Source of the DNA: Sphingomonas sp. OV641
GTDB taxonomy: Bacteria; Pseudomonadota; Alphaproteobacteria; Sphingomonadales; Sphingomonadaceae
Assembly (NCBI RefSeq): GCF_900109205.1
Contig: NZ_FNZB01000001.1
Span: forward strand, 496,001 to 560,000
Length of the DNA: 64,000 nucleotides
Reading direction: 5' to 3'
Both the position numbers and the translations under genes were made by a program. Below, piece after piece: positions 17,026 through 25,056 of the stretch (positions are counted from its first letter, which is position 1; each line of letters starts with the position of its first letter). Below the pieces are notes generated by a model. That model was not told the DNA's origin. It saw nothing but the letters and a program-made list of their open reading frames with translations, and searched no databases.

Positions 17026-19176
17026 TCAATAGCGGAAGCTGACCGTCCCCAGCACCGTGCGCGGGGCACCGTAATAGCTCTGGTCGAAGGTCAGCGCGCT
17101 CAGGTAGCGCTTGTTGGTGACGTTGCGGACGTTGACGCTGAGCGCGACGTGGGGCGTCAATTCGTAGCGGCCCATCAGGTCAGCTAGGACATAGTCGCCC
17201 TGATCGAGGCGGATCGGATCGCCCGCGGGAGTGAGCCCGCCCGGCTCGAAATAGAAGTCGCTCTGGTACTGGATGGACGTGCCAACCTTCAGCTGAGGCA
17301 GCGACGGCGGCGAATAGGTGAGGTTGAGACGGCCGATATTGCGCGGCACGAAGGTGCGCTCGGGCTGGTCATCCTCGTTGCGGATCTTCATGAAGGTGAA
17401 GCCGCCGGTCGCCTGGAGGCCGGGCGCGAGCTGGCCACCGAATTCGAGCTCCACGCCTTGCGACTTGGCATCGACCGGGATGTACACGGTGCGGCCGAGC
17501 GTGGGATCGAACTGGCCGAAGGCGGTATTGTTCTGGCGCGCCTGGAACAATGCGGCGCTCGCGTACAGGCGGCCGTCGAACCATTCGCCCTTCACGCCGC
17601 CCTCGATATTGTCGCCGACGATCGGTGGCAGGATCTCGTTGGTCGCGCTCACCTCCACCTGCGGGCGGAAGATCTTGGCGTAGCTGGCGTAGAGGCTGAT
17701 GTTCGAGGTGACGTCAAATGTCGCGCCGACGAAGGGCGAGAAGCGTGAGCGATCATAGGCCTGCGGCGTGCCGTAGGACGTGCCCTCGCTGGTCGCATGG
17801 GTGTAGTTGCCGCCCAGCATGATCTTGAGCGGATCGGCGGGGTTGAGCCGGACGAGGCCGTAGATCGTCTCGCGTACCGTGTGGGTGTCGAGGCTGAGGT
17901 CGTACGGTTCCGGGAAGTTCACCTGCGGGAAGGTGCCGTCGAAGAAGGTGTCGAGCGACAGCGGGATGCCAACCTGGCTGTAATCGTAGCTGGAATATTG
18001 CTGGTACTTCTCCGCGCCGCGCTGAAGCCCGAGCACCACATCATGGTCGCGGCCGCCGACGGACAGCTTGCCGCTGAGATAGGCGTCAATGGTGAGGTTG
18101 CGGGTCTGGCCGCGGAAAGCGCCGGGATAGCTGAAGATGGCGCGGGTATCGAGCGGGTCGTCAGGATCGCCGAGATCGATGCCGCCCGGCGCGCCGCGCA
18201 CGGGATTGCCGTAGACGTAGAAGAGCGTGTCGTCTTCGCTCGTCGCCCGGCGCAGGACGGAAACCTTGCCCGTCCAGCCGTTGCCGAAATCATGCGTCAG
18301 ATCACCAAAGATCTGGCGATCGACCACGCCCCAACTCGACCAGTCCGGCGCATAATTGGCGGTGCGATCGAATTCGATGCGGGTACCGTCCGTGTAATAA
18401 AGTGGGATCGCGCCCCACATGGCGCCTCGGCTGCGATGGTCCTGATGGCCGTAGCCGGCGCTGATCACGGTGTTGGGGCCGAGATCCGCCTCGACGATGC
18501 CGTACCCGGTCCAGCGGCGCAGGCCGTAGCGATCGAGATGGCTGTCGGTATCAAGGAAGGCGCCAACGGCGCGGGCGCGGATCGATCCATCTTTGGTGAG
18601 CGGCACGCTGACATCGGCATCGAAGCGAAGATTGTCGTAGGAGCCATATTGCGCGCTCGCCGACGCCTTGATCTCCCGGAAAGGGCGTTTGCGGATGAAG
18701 TTGACCACGGCCGATGGATTGCCGGTCGGCGACAGCAGGCCCGGCGCGCCGCGCACCACCTCGATCCGGTCGTAGATGGCGGTGTCGATCGAGCCGGTCT
18801 GGATGCCGAACGAGAACGGAAGGCCAATGCCGTCGATCTGGAACGTCTGAATGTCGAACCCACGGGCCGAGTAGTAGATGCGGTCGGTGTCGGAAGTGAG
18901 GACGCTGACGCCGGGCACGGTGGTGAGCAGCGCATTGACGTCGTTGAGTTGGAAATCCTCGATCTGCGCGCGGGTGACGACGCTGATCGACTGCGGCGTT
19001 TCGCGCTGGCTCATCTGGATACGCGTGGCGGTCCGCTGATCGGTGACGCCGTAATCATCGCTGCCTTCGCTGCGCTGGCCGGTGACGACGATGTCATCGC
19101 TGCGCTGTGTATCCGCCGCCGTTTCAGGCGCGGCAATCGCCGCTGCACTGGCGAGTAGTGCGGACATCATCGTCAT
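17026..19176 (-). CDS. TonB-dependent siderophore-type receptor
   Basis: A complete 716-residue outer-membrane receptor. It has a short signal peptide (MTMMSALLASAAAIAAP), a TonB box DDIVVTGQR, and a siderophore-receptor plug typical of the FhuE/FpvA group: TPQSISVVTRAQIEDFQ, LLTTVPGVSV, YYSARGFDIQTFQIDGIG, YDRIEVVRGAPGLL. The barrel ends in VLGTVSFRY with a C-terminal aromatic residue, as expected for Bam-dependent insertion. Known relatives carry ferric siderophores in an iron-repressed way; a half-matching Fur site lies just upstream. It is convergent with murQ and not part of that pathway as far as can be seen. Confidence 0.93.
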   Translation of the reverse strand: MTMMSALLASAAAIAAPETAADTQRSDDIVVTGQRSEGSDDYGVTDQRTATRIQMSQRETPQSISVVTRAQIEDFQLNDVNALLTTVPGVSVLTSDTDRIYYSARGFDIQTFQIDGIGLPFSFGIQTGSIDTAIYDRIEVVRGAPGLLSPTGNPSAVVNFIRKRPFREIKASASAQYGSYDNLRFDADVSVPLTKDGSIRARAVGAFLDTDSHLDRYGLRRWTGYGIVEADLGPNTVISAGYGHQDHRSRGAMWGAIPLYYTDGTRIEFDRTANYAPDWSSWGVVDRQIFGDLTHDFGNGWTGKVSVLRRATSEDDTLFYVYGNPVRGAPGGIDLGDPDDPLDTRAIFSYPGAFRGQTRNLTIDAYLSGKLSVGGRDHDVVLGLQRGAEKYQQYSSYDYSQVGIPLSLDTFFDGTFPQVNFPEPYDLSLDTHTVRETIYGLVRLNPADPLKIMLGGNYTHATSEGTSYGTPQAYDRSRFSPFVGATFDVTSNISLYASYAKIFRPQVEVSATNEILPPIVGDNIEGGVKGEWFDGRLYASAALFQARQNNTAFGQFDPTLGRTVYIPVDAKSQGVELEFGGQLAPGLQATGGFTFMKIRNEDDQPERTFVPRNIGRLNLTYSPPSLPQLKVGTSIQYQSDFYFEPGGLTPAGDPIRLDQGDYVLADLMGRYELTPHVALSVNVRNVTNKRYLSALTFDQSYYGAPRTVLGTVSFRY

Positions 19177-19230
19177 TATTGCCTCCCTTGAACGAGAGGC
19201 CCGCTAGAAACGTTTTCGTGCTATTGCAAG

Positions 19231-19245
19231 CTAATCTCATTATCA
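19231..19245 (-). promoter_or_regulatory. Possible Fur-box-like site upstream of the siderophore receptor
   Basis: On the minus strand the sequence reads TGATAATGAGATTAG, about 55 bases upstream of the receptor start. The first half, GATAATGA, matches the Fur consensus well and the second half only partly. The receptor type makes iron control plausible. No second copy was seen. Confidence 0.4.
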
Positions 19246-19303
19246 CAGATAAAATGGCTGCTCGACTTCGACGACGGTTAGCCTTCGCGCCATGGTTGCA
19301 AAC

Positions 19304-20704
19304 CTATGCGACAGGATAGGGCGTCAATGTCGCGCGGTTTTCGTCTGCGGCGACCGGACGCCCGATCATGGGAAAGGCGCGTTGCGGGCAGGCAGCGCGC
19401 TCGCATACCTTGCATCCGACCCCAATTGGCGTGGCCGCGCGCGGATCCGTGAGGTCGAAGCCGCGCGAATACACCAGCCGGTGCGCGTGGCGAATGTCGC
19501 AGCCGAGCGCGATGGCGAAGGTCTTGCCCGGCTCCCCAAAAGCGCCGGCGGTGCGGCGGACCGTGCGGGCGACCCACAGATAGGTGCGTCCGTCGGGCAT
19601 TTGCGCGACCTGACGCAGCACGCGGCCGGGCTGCACGAACGCCTCGTACACCTTCCACAGGGGGCAACTGCCGCCCACGCGCGAGAAGTGGAAGTCGGTG
19701 GCCGACTGGCGCTTGGAGATGTTGCCGGCGCGATCGACGCGGATGAAGAAGAAGGGAACGCCGCGTGCCTCGGGGCGCTGGAGCGTCGAAAGACGGTGGC
19801 AGATCGTCTCAAACCCCACGCCGAAATGGCGGCCGAGCTTCTCGATATCGTACGCCTGCGCCTCCGCCTCGGCGAGGAAATCGGCGTAGGGCAGCAACAG
19901 CGCACCGGCGAAATAATTGGCGAGGCCGATGCGGGCGAGGCGGCGCGCTTCAGGGCCGGTGAGGATCGGATCGTCGGCGAGCCGGTCGATGAGGTCGCCG
20001 AGTTCGAGAAAGGCGAGCTGGGTCGCCATCTGGAACGCCTGCTGCCCGGCGCGCAGGTCCGGCGAGATGTGGAGCGTGCGGGTGGCGGGATCGTAGCGGC
20101 GCTGCACCGCGCCGGGCTCGGACAAAGCAACAGTGATGCCGTGGCGATCCTGCAGACGTCCGATCAGCCCGGCATGGACACGGCGCGGGCCGAAGCCGGC
20201 CTCTTTGTAGAGCGCTTCGGCCGCCTGATCGAGCGGCTCGATATGGTTGTAATTGGCGTAGAAGAGCTCGCGGACCTGCTCGAACGGCATGCGCGCGCCG
20301 CCGCCCTCGATCCATTGGTCGCCAAGCTGCGCGGCCATCGCCTCGGTGCGCTCGGTGAGGTCACGCTGGCGGCGATGGAGCGCGATCAGCGTGCGCGCGA
20401 CCGCGGGCATGTTGGTGGCGAGCTCGCGGATTTCGGCGAGTGCGATCGGCTCGGGCGCTTCGGTCAGGCTGTCGCGCAGGTCGGTGATGAGGCGTGCTTC
20501 CTCGTCCTCCGAGAAGAGCTGGACGTCGATGCCGAAGACCTGGTTGATCTTGAGCAGGACGGGGACGGTGAGCGGCCGCTGGTTCTGCTCGATCTGGTTG
20601 AGGTAGCTGGTCGAGATGCCGAGCGCTTGGGCGAGCTCGACCTGCTTCAGGCGGCGTTCTTCGCGCAGGCGGCGGAGGCGCACGCCCATGAAGGTCTTCC
20701 GCAT
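19304..20704 (-). CDS. XRE-family short-chain acyl-CoA regulator (ScfR/RamB-like) of the propionate genes
   Basis: A 466-residue regulator. An N-terminal HTH (GVRLRRLREERRLKQVELAQ, LGISTSYLNQIEQNQRPL, about residues 6-60) is followed by an IrrE/ImmA-like domain (AFLELGDLIDRLADD region) and a DUF2083-type C-terminal domain with Cys residues (GVGCKVCERAACPQR). This layout matches RamB/PrpR-like regulators of acetate and propionate genes, which sense acyl-CoA. The start MRKTFMGVRL is preceded by GAAGGA; an upstream ATG would add 26 unrelated residues inside a repeat-bearing region. It lies 179 bases downstream of prpB on the same strand, so it likely controls the methylcitrate genes. Confidence 0.88.
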   Translation of the reverse strand: MRKTFMGVRLRRLREERRLKQVELAQALGISTSYLNQIEQNQRPLTVPVLLKINQVFGIDVQLFSEDEEARLITDLRDSLTEAPEPIALAEIRELATNMPAVARTLIALHRRQRDLTERTEAMAAQLGDQWIEGGGARMPFEQVRELFYANYNHIEPLDQAAEALYKEAGFGPRRVHAGLIGRLQDRHGITVALSEPGAVQRRYDPATRTLHISPDLRAGQQAFQMATQLAFLELGDLIDRLADDPILTGPEARRLARIGLANYFAGALLLPYADFLAEAEAQAYDIEKLGRHFGVGFETICHRLSTLQRPEARGVPFFFIRVDRAGNISKRQSATDFHFSRVGGSCPLWKVYEAFVQPGRVLRQVAQMPDGRTYLWVARTVRRTAGAFGEPGKTFAIALGCDIRHAHRLVYSRGFDLTDPRAATPIGVGCKVCERAACPQRAFPMIGRPVAADENRATLTPYPVA

Positions 20705-20748
20705 TCCTTCGCACCTTTCGCTTCGGCTATGCAGGAAGAGGTAGCGGG

Positions 20749-20764
20749 TTGCGGATGTTGCGGA
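20749..20764. promoter_or_regulatory. Direct repeat TTGCGGA-N2-TTGCGGA upstream of the regulator
   Basis: Two TTGCGGA words spaced 9 bases start to start, in the leader of the ScfR/RamB-like regulator gene. The same word with an extra T (GTTTGCGGA, minus strand) lies upstream of acnD. RamB-type proteins bind TTTGC-containing sites, so this may be an autoregulatory operator. Weak evidence. Confidence 0.3.
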
Positions 20765-20777
20765 AAGTGCTGCCTCC

Positions 20778-20872
20778 GTCATGCGGGCCTTGATCCGGGA
20801 TCCAACGTGCAGCGAGAGCTTCGGCTTCAGCGTGTGCGGGACGTTGGACCCCGGCTCAAGGCCGGGGTGACG
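20778..20872. repeat. Palindromic extragenic repeat, CCGGGGTGACG family
   Basis: The left arm begins GTCATGCGGGCCTTGATCCG and the right arm ends GGCTCAAGGCCGGGGTGACG; they are imperfect inverted copies with a variable centre. It lies between prpB and the regulator gene. Close relatives occur at 24944-25038 and 40492-40585. Confidence 0.8.
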
Positions 20873-20883
20873 TAAGGCAAGGA

Positions 20884-21801
20884 TCAGGCGTTGGGCATCA
20901 CCGGCACCACCGTCTTGATGATGCTCGCGTCCAGTTCCTCGAAATCGTGCAGGCCGATCGTGTCGTACAGCTCCTGGCGGGTCTGCATGCGGTCGACGTA
21001 TTTGTGGGTGCCGCCGTTTTCCTTGATCGAGGCGTAGAGTTCGGCCTGCGCCTTGTTGGCGACGCGCAGGGACGAGACCGGCCAGATCACCATCTTATAG
21101 CCCATCTCCTCGAATTCGGCGGCGGTGTAGAAGGGCGTCTTGCCGAATTCGGTCATGTTGGCGAGCAGCGGCACGTTGGGCACGGCCTTCGCGAACTTTT
21201 CGAACATTTCGCGCGTGTTCAGCGCCTCGGGGAAGATCGCGTCGGCCCCCGCCTCGACATAGAGCTTGGCGCGCTCGACCGCGGCGTCGAAGCCCTCGAC
21301 GCCGGCGGCGTCGGTGCGGGCGACGATGACGATGTCGCGCGCGGCCTTCTTCGCGGCGGCGACCTTGGTGGCCATGTCCATCGCGGAGACGAGGTTTTTG
21401 CCGTTCAGGTGCCCGCACTTCTTGGGCAGGATCTGGTCCTCAAGATGGACGGCGCCGGCGCCCGCATCCTCGAAGGTGCGGACCATGTGCATGACGTTCA
21501 GCGCCTCACCATAGCCGGTGTCGCCGTCGACCAGCAGCGGCAGGCCCGACGAACGGACGATCTGGCGGATGAAGAAAGCAACTTCGTCGACAGTGATGAT
21601 GCCGAGATCGGGCAGGCCCATCGACGCGGTCATCGCCGCGCCCGACAGATACAGGCCGTCGAAGCCGGCATTGCGCGCCTGGATCGCGGCCTGGCCGTTG
21701 TGCGCGCCGGGCAGCTGGAAGATGCCGGGGCGCTCAAGGCCCGCGCGGAAGCGCTCGCCGGCGGATTCGGTGGGGAGGTCGGAGGCGAGAAGGTAGGGCA
21801 T
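20884..21801 (-). CDS. prpB: 2-methylisocitrate lyase
   Basis: A 305-residue isocitrate-lyase-superfamily enzyme that splits 2-methylisocitrate into pyruvate and succinate, the last step of the methylcitrate cycle. Visible marks are GDTGYGEALNVMHMVRTFED (metal site), the catalytic loop LPKKCGHLNGK with the KKCGH signature, IVARTDAAGVEGFDAAVERA and ANMTEFGKTPF. Length and motifs fit PrpB rather than isocitrate lyase. It is separated from prpC by the oppositely oriented hicAB pair and has only 50 bases upstream, so it probably has its own promoter there. Confidence 0.95.
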   Translation of the reverse strand: MPYLLASDLPTESAGERFRAGLERPGIFQLPGAHNGQAAIQARNAGFDGLYLSGAAMTASMGLPDLGIITVDEVAFFIRQIVRSSGLPLLVDGDTGYGEALNVMHMVRTFEDAGAGAVHLEDQILPKKCGHLNGKNLVSAMDMATKVAAAKKAARDIVIVARTDAAGVEGFDAAVERAKLYVEAGADAIFPEALNTREMFEKFAKAVPNVPLLANMTEFGKTPFYTAAEFEEMGYKMVIWPVSSLRVANKAQAELYASIKENGGTHKYVDRMQTRQELYDTIGLHDFEELDASIIKTVVPVMPNA

Positions 21802-21851
21802 TGATGGTCCTTCGTATTGACCCGAGTGTGTCAGTGCGTATTTAAATACTT

Positions 21852-22034
21852 ATGGAGCGGAACAGCCGATTGATCGTCAAGCGGCTCCGCGACGAGGGTT
21901 ACGAACTGATCGGTGCGAAGGGATCGCACCACAAGTTTCGCAAGGGTGCGATCACGATCATCGTGCCGCATCCCAAAAAAGACCTGCCGCTGGCCACCGC
22001 GCGCAGCATCGCGCGAGCGGCTGGCTGGATCTGA
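21852..22034 (+). CDS. hicA: HicA-type mRNA interferase toxin
   Basis: A 60-residue toxin of the HicA family (dsRBD-like fold), which cleaves mRNA when free of its antitoxin. The family signature is complete: SRLIVKRLRDEGYELIGAKG, then GSHHKFRK with the catalytic His, then VPHPKKDLPLATARSIARAAG. It is divergent from prpB, 50 bases apart, and 9 bases ahead of hicB. The protein is full length. Confidence 0.93.
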   Translation: MERNSRLIVKRLRDEGYELIGAKGSHHKFRKGAITIIVPHPKKDLPLATARSIARAAGWI

Positions 22035-22043
22035 GGAAATGCC

Positions 22044-22436
22044 ATGACCTACTATATCGGTGTCGTCCACAAGGATGCGGACAGCAGCTACGGCATAGCC
22101 TTTCCCGATCTTCCGGGGTGCTTTTCGGCGGGGGAGGATCTGAGCGAACTGGAGCGCAACGCGATCGAGGCGATCGACCTGTTCCTGGAGGGCGAGGATG
22201 TCGCGCTCTATCCCGCGCGCGACATGAATGCGATCCGCGACGGGCTGGAGGCGGACGACCGCACCGCCATGCTGATGGCGGTGCCGTTCATGCGATCGGG
22301 CGGGCGCACCGTGCGGGTGAACTTCACCGTAGATGCGGCCACGCTTGCGGCGATCGACGCGGCGGCCAAGCGGCGTAACCTCTCGCGCAGCGCCTTTCTG
22401 GTAAGCGCTGCGCATAACGAGATTGCGGGTCACTGA
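22044..22436 (+). CDS. hicB: HicB-type antitoxin
   Basis: A 130-residue antitoxin with an N-terminal partial RNase-H-like HicB domain (YYIGVVHKDADSSYGIAFPDLPGCFSAG is the classic start; ELERNAIEAIDLFLEG follows) and a C-terminal ribbon-helix-helix (RVNFTVDAATLAAIDAAAKR, NLSRSAFLVSAA). It should neutralise HicA and repress the operon. The spacer to hicA contains GAGGA. It ends 22 bases from the convergent prpC stop. Confidence 0.94.
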   Translation: MTYYIGVVHKDADSSYGIAFPDLPGCFSAGEDLSELERNAIEAIDLFLEGEDVALYPARDMNAIRDGLEADDRTAMLMAVPFMRSGGRTVRVNFTVDAATLAAIDAAAKRRNLSRSAFLVSAAHNEIAGH

Positions 22437-22458
22437 TGGCTGGCCGCCGCGCATAGGC

Positions 22459-23616
22459 TTACTTCCGCTCGGCCAGCGGCACCCACTTGAGGTCTTCGGG
22501 GCCGGTGTAGTTCGCGCTCGGGCGAATGATCTTGTTGTCCTCGCGCTGCTCGATGACGTGCGCGGCCCAGCCGCTGGTGCGGGCGATCACGAACAGCGGC
22601 GTGAACATCGCGGTGGGGACCCCCATCATGTGGTAGGAGACGGCCGAGAACCAGTCGAGGTTCGGGAACATCTTCTTCACTTCCATCATCACCGTCTCGA
22701 GCCGGTCGGCGATGTCGTACATTTTGGTCGAGCCGGCCTCGTCCGACAGCTTCTTGGCGACGCGCTTGATGACGACGTTGCGCGGGTCGCTGATCGTATA
22801 GACCGGGTGGCCGAAGCCGATGATGACTTCCTTGGCTTCCATCCGGCGGCGGATGTCCGCCTCGGCATCATCGGGATTCTGGTAGCGCTTCTGGATCTCG
22901 AACGCGACTTCGTTGGCGCCGCCGTGCTTGGGGCCGCGCAGCGCGCCGATCGCGCCGGTGATGCACGAATGCATATCCGATCCAGTGCCGGCGATGACGC
23001 GCGACGTGAAGGTCGAGGCGTTGAACTCATGCTCGGCATAGAGGATCAGCGACGTGTGCATTGCCTGCACCCAGCTGTCGCTCGGCTTCTCACCGTGAAG
23101 GAGGTGGAGGAAGTGGCCGCCGATCGACTCGTCGTCGGTCTCGACCTCAATCTCCACGCCGTTGTTCGACAGATGATACCAATAGAGCAGCATGGAGCCG
23201 AGGCTGGCCATCAGCCGGTCGGCGATGTCGCGGGCGCCAGGGCTGTTGTGGTCATCCTTTTCGGGCAGCGCGCAGCCGAGTGCGGAGACGCCGGTGCGCA
23301 TCACATCCATTGGGTGGGCAGCGGCGGGGAGGGCGGCGAGAGCTTCCTTCACCGCGAGCGGGAGGCCGCGCAGCGCCTTGAGCTTGGCCTTGTACGCCTT
23401 GAGCTCGGCGGCATTGGGAAGCCAGCCGTGGACGAGGAGGTGGGCGATCTCCTCGAATTCAGCGCCCTCGGCGAAGTCGAGGATGTCATAGCCGCGATAG
23501 TGCAGGTCGTTGCCGGTGCGGCCGACGGTGCACAGCGCGGTGTTGCCGGCAGTGACGCCCGAGAGGGCGACGGACTTCTTCGGCTTGAAGGTGGGAGCGG
23601 TGGCGGTGTCGGTCAT
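22459..23616 (-). CDS. prpC: 2-methylcitrate synthase
   Basis: A 385-residue citrate-synthase-family enzyme that condenses propionyl-CoA with oxaloacetate. It has the short PrpC form without the N-terminal extension of Glt[66 protein letters not shown] (His), [13 protein letters not shown] (His) and [20 protein letters not shown] (Asp/Arg region). The context with prpB, prpF and acnD supports methylcitrate rather than citrate synthase. The 107-base gap to prpF contains a degraded palindromic repeat. Confidence 0.94.
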   Translation of the reverse strand: MTDTATAPTFKPKKSVALSGVTAGNTALCTVGRTGNDLHYRGYDILDFAEGAEFEEIAHLLVHGWLPNAAELKAYKAKLKALRGLPLAVKEALAALPAAAHPMDVMRTGVSALGCALPEKDDHNSPGARDIADRLMASLGSMLLYWYHLSNNGVEIEVETDDESIGGHFLHLLHGEKPSDSWVQAMHTSLILYAEHEFNASTFTSRVIAGTGSDMHSCITGAIGALRGPKHGGANEVAFEIQKRYQNPDDAEADIRRRMEAKEVIIGFGHPVYTISDPRNVVIKRVAKKLSDEAGSTKMYDIADRLETVMMEVKKMFPNLDWFSAVSYHMMGVPTAMFTPLFVIARTSGWAAHVIEQREDNKIIRPSANYTGPEDLKWVPLAERK

Positions 23617-23642
23617 GCTCTTTCGGTCCTCTTTCTACTTTT

Positions 23643-23717
23643 CCGTTCGCCCTGCGTGGGGCGTGTTACAAGCGCTACCGTTCGGGGCACGTGCTTCGAC
23701 AGGCTCAGCACGAACGG
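23643..23717. repeat. Palindromic repeat, CTTCGACAGGCTCAG family (left arm degraded)
   Basis: The right arm GCTTCGACAGGCTCAGCACG plus AACGG is intact. The left arm is reduced to CCGTTCGCCCT. It lies in the prpF-prpC spacer. Confidence 0.7.
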
Positions 23718-23723
23718 TTGTTT

Positions 23724-24914
23724 CTAGAAGCTGCCCTCCGGCACGCGGACGTGGCCTTCCATCAGGATGCGGGCGCTTCGACTCATGATCGCTTTGGTGA
23801 CGGTCCATTGACCGTCGACTTGGCGGGCCTCCGCGCCGACGCGCAGGGTACCGGAGGGGTGGCCGAAGCGGACCGACTGGCGCTCGCCGCCGCCGGCCGC
23901 CTGGTTGACGAGCGTGCCCGGGACGGCCGCGGCGGTTGCGATGGCGACCGAGGCGGTGCCCATCATCGCGTGGTGGAGCTTGCCCATCGACAAGGCGCGG
24001 ACGAGCAGGTCGATATCACCGGCTTTCACGATCTTGCCGCTGGAGGAGGGGTAATCGGTCGGCGGGGCGACAAAGGCGATCTTGGGCGTGTGCTGACGCT
24101 TGGCGGCTTCCTCGGGCGACTTGATGAGGCCCATCTTGAGCGCGCCGATCGTGCGCAGCGCCTCGAAGCGGCGGAGCGTGTCGGGATTGGTGTTGATCGT
24201 CTCGCGCAGCTCGGTGCCGGTGAAGCCGATGTCGGCGGCGTTCACGAAGATGGTCGGAATGCCCGCGGTGATCATCGTCGCCTTTAGCTTGCCGCCGGGG
24301 ACGATTTCCTCGGGCACGTCAAGTTCGTCGACGAGATTGCCCGTGGGGAACATTGAGCCACCCTCTTCGCCGTCGTCGGCGGGGTCGACGAATTCGAGGA
24401 CGATCTCGGCCGCGGGGAAGGTGACGCCGTCGAGTTCGAAGTCGCCGGTTTCCTGCACTTCGCCATTGGCGACCGGGACGTGGGCGATGATCGTCTTGTT
24501 GATATTCGCCTGCCAGATGCGGACGATGCAGATGCCGTTCTCGGCGCGGTTCGCGTCGACATAGCCGGCGTGGATCGCGAAGGCGCCAGCGCCGGTCGAG
24601 AGATTGCCGCAATTACCGGACCAGTCCACGAAATCGGTGTCGATCGAGACTTGGCCGTAGAGGTAATCGACGTCGTGGTCGGGCTGGCTGCTCGGCGAGA
24701 CGATCACGCACTTGCTGGTGCTGGAAGTCGCGCCGCCCATGCCATCGATCTGCGCGGCATATGGGTCGGGGCTTCCGATGACGCGCTGGAACAGCTTGTC
24801 GCGAGCGGCACCGGGAGTGCGAGCGGACTCGGGGAGGTCCTCAAGGCGGAAGAACACGCCCTTGCTGGTGCCGCCGCGCATGTAGGTGGCGGGAATGCGG
24901 GTTTGGCCGGTCAT
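23724..24914 (-). CDS. prpF: 2-methylaconitate cis-trans isomerase PrpF
   Basis: A 396-residue PrpF-family protein (diaminopimelate-epimerase-like fold). It isomerises the 2-methylaconitate made by AcnD. Marks are PATYMRGGTSKGVFFRLEDLP at the N-terminus, GGATSSTSKCVIVSPS, VDWSGNCGNLSTGAGAFAI (catalytic Cys region), GIPTIFVNAADIGFTG, and GKLHHAMMGTASVAIATAAA. PrpF is found with AcnD, not with PrpD, which fits the next gene. It is separated from acnD by 142 bases holding a palindromic repeat. Confidence 0.94.
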   Translation of the reverse strand: MTGQTRIPATYMRGGTSKGVFFRLEDLPESARTPGAARDKLFQRVIGSPDPYAAQIDGMGGATSSTSKCVIVSPSSQPDHDVDYLYGQVSIDTDFVDWSGNCGNLSTGAGAFAIHAGYVDANRAENGICIVRIWQANINKTIIAHVPVANGEVQETGDFELDGVTFPAAEIVLEFVDPADDGEEGGSMFPTGNLVDELDVPEEIVPGGKLKATMITAGIPTIFVNAADIGFTGTELRETINTNPDTLRRFEALRTIGALKMGLIKSPEEAAKRQHTPKIAFVAPPTDYPSSSGKIVKAGDIDLLVRALSMGKLHHAMMGTASVAIATAAAVPGTLVNQAAGGGERQSVRFGHPSGTLRVGAEARQVDGQWTVTKAIMSRSARILMEGHVRVPEGSF

Positions 24915-24943
24915 TGGCGTGCTGCCTCGCTTTGCTTCACTTC

Positions 24944-25038
24944 GTCATGCCGGACCTGTGCCGGCATCCAGGGTGCCACGTATCCGGCGCCGCTAGGTTC
25001 GCGGACGGCTGAACCCCGGCACAAGGCCGGGGGGACGG
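24944..25038. repeat. Palindromic extragenic repeat, CCGGGGTGACG family
   Basis: The left arm reads GTCATGCCGGACCTGTGCCG and the right arm GAACCCCGGCACAAGGCCGG plus GGGGACGG. It lies between acnD and prpF, so it would be in their shared transcript if there is one. Confidence 0.8.
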
Positions 25039-25056
25039 TAGTTTGTGCGGCGGGCG

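Noticed and set aside
17797..19158. Plus-strand ORF of 453 codons opposite the siderophore receptor
   Set aside because: A shadow of the receptor gene without any domain.
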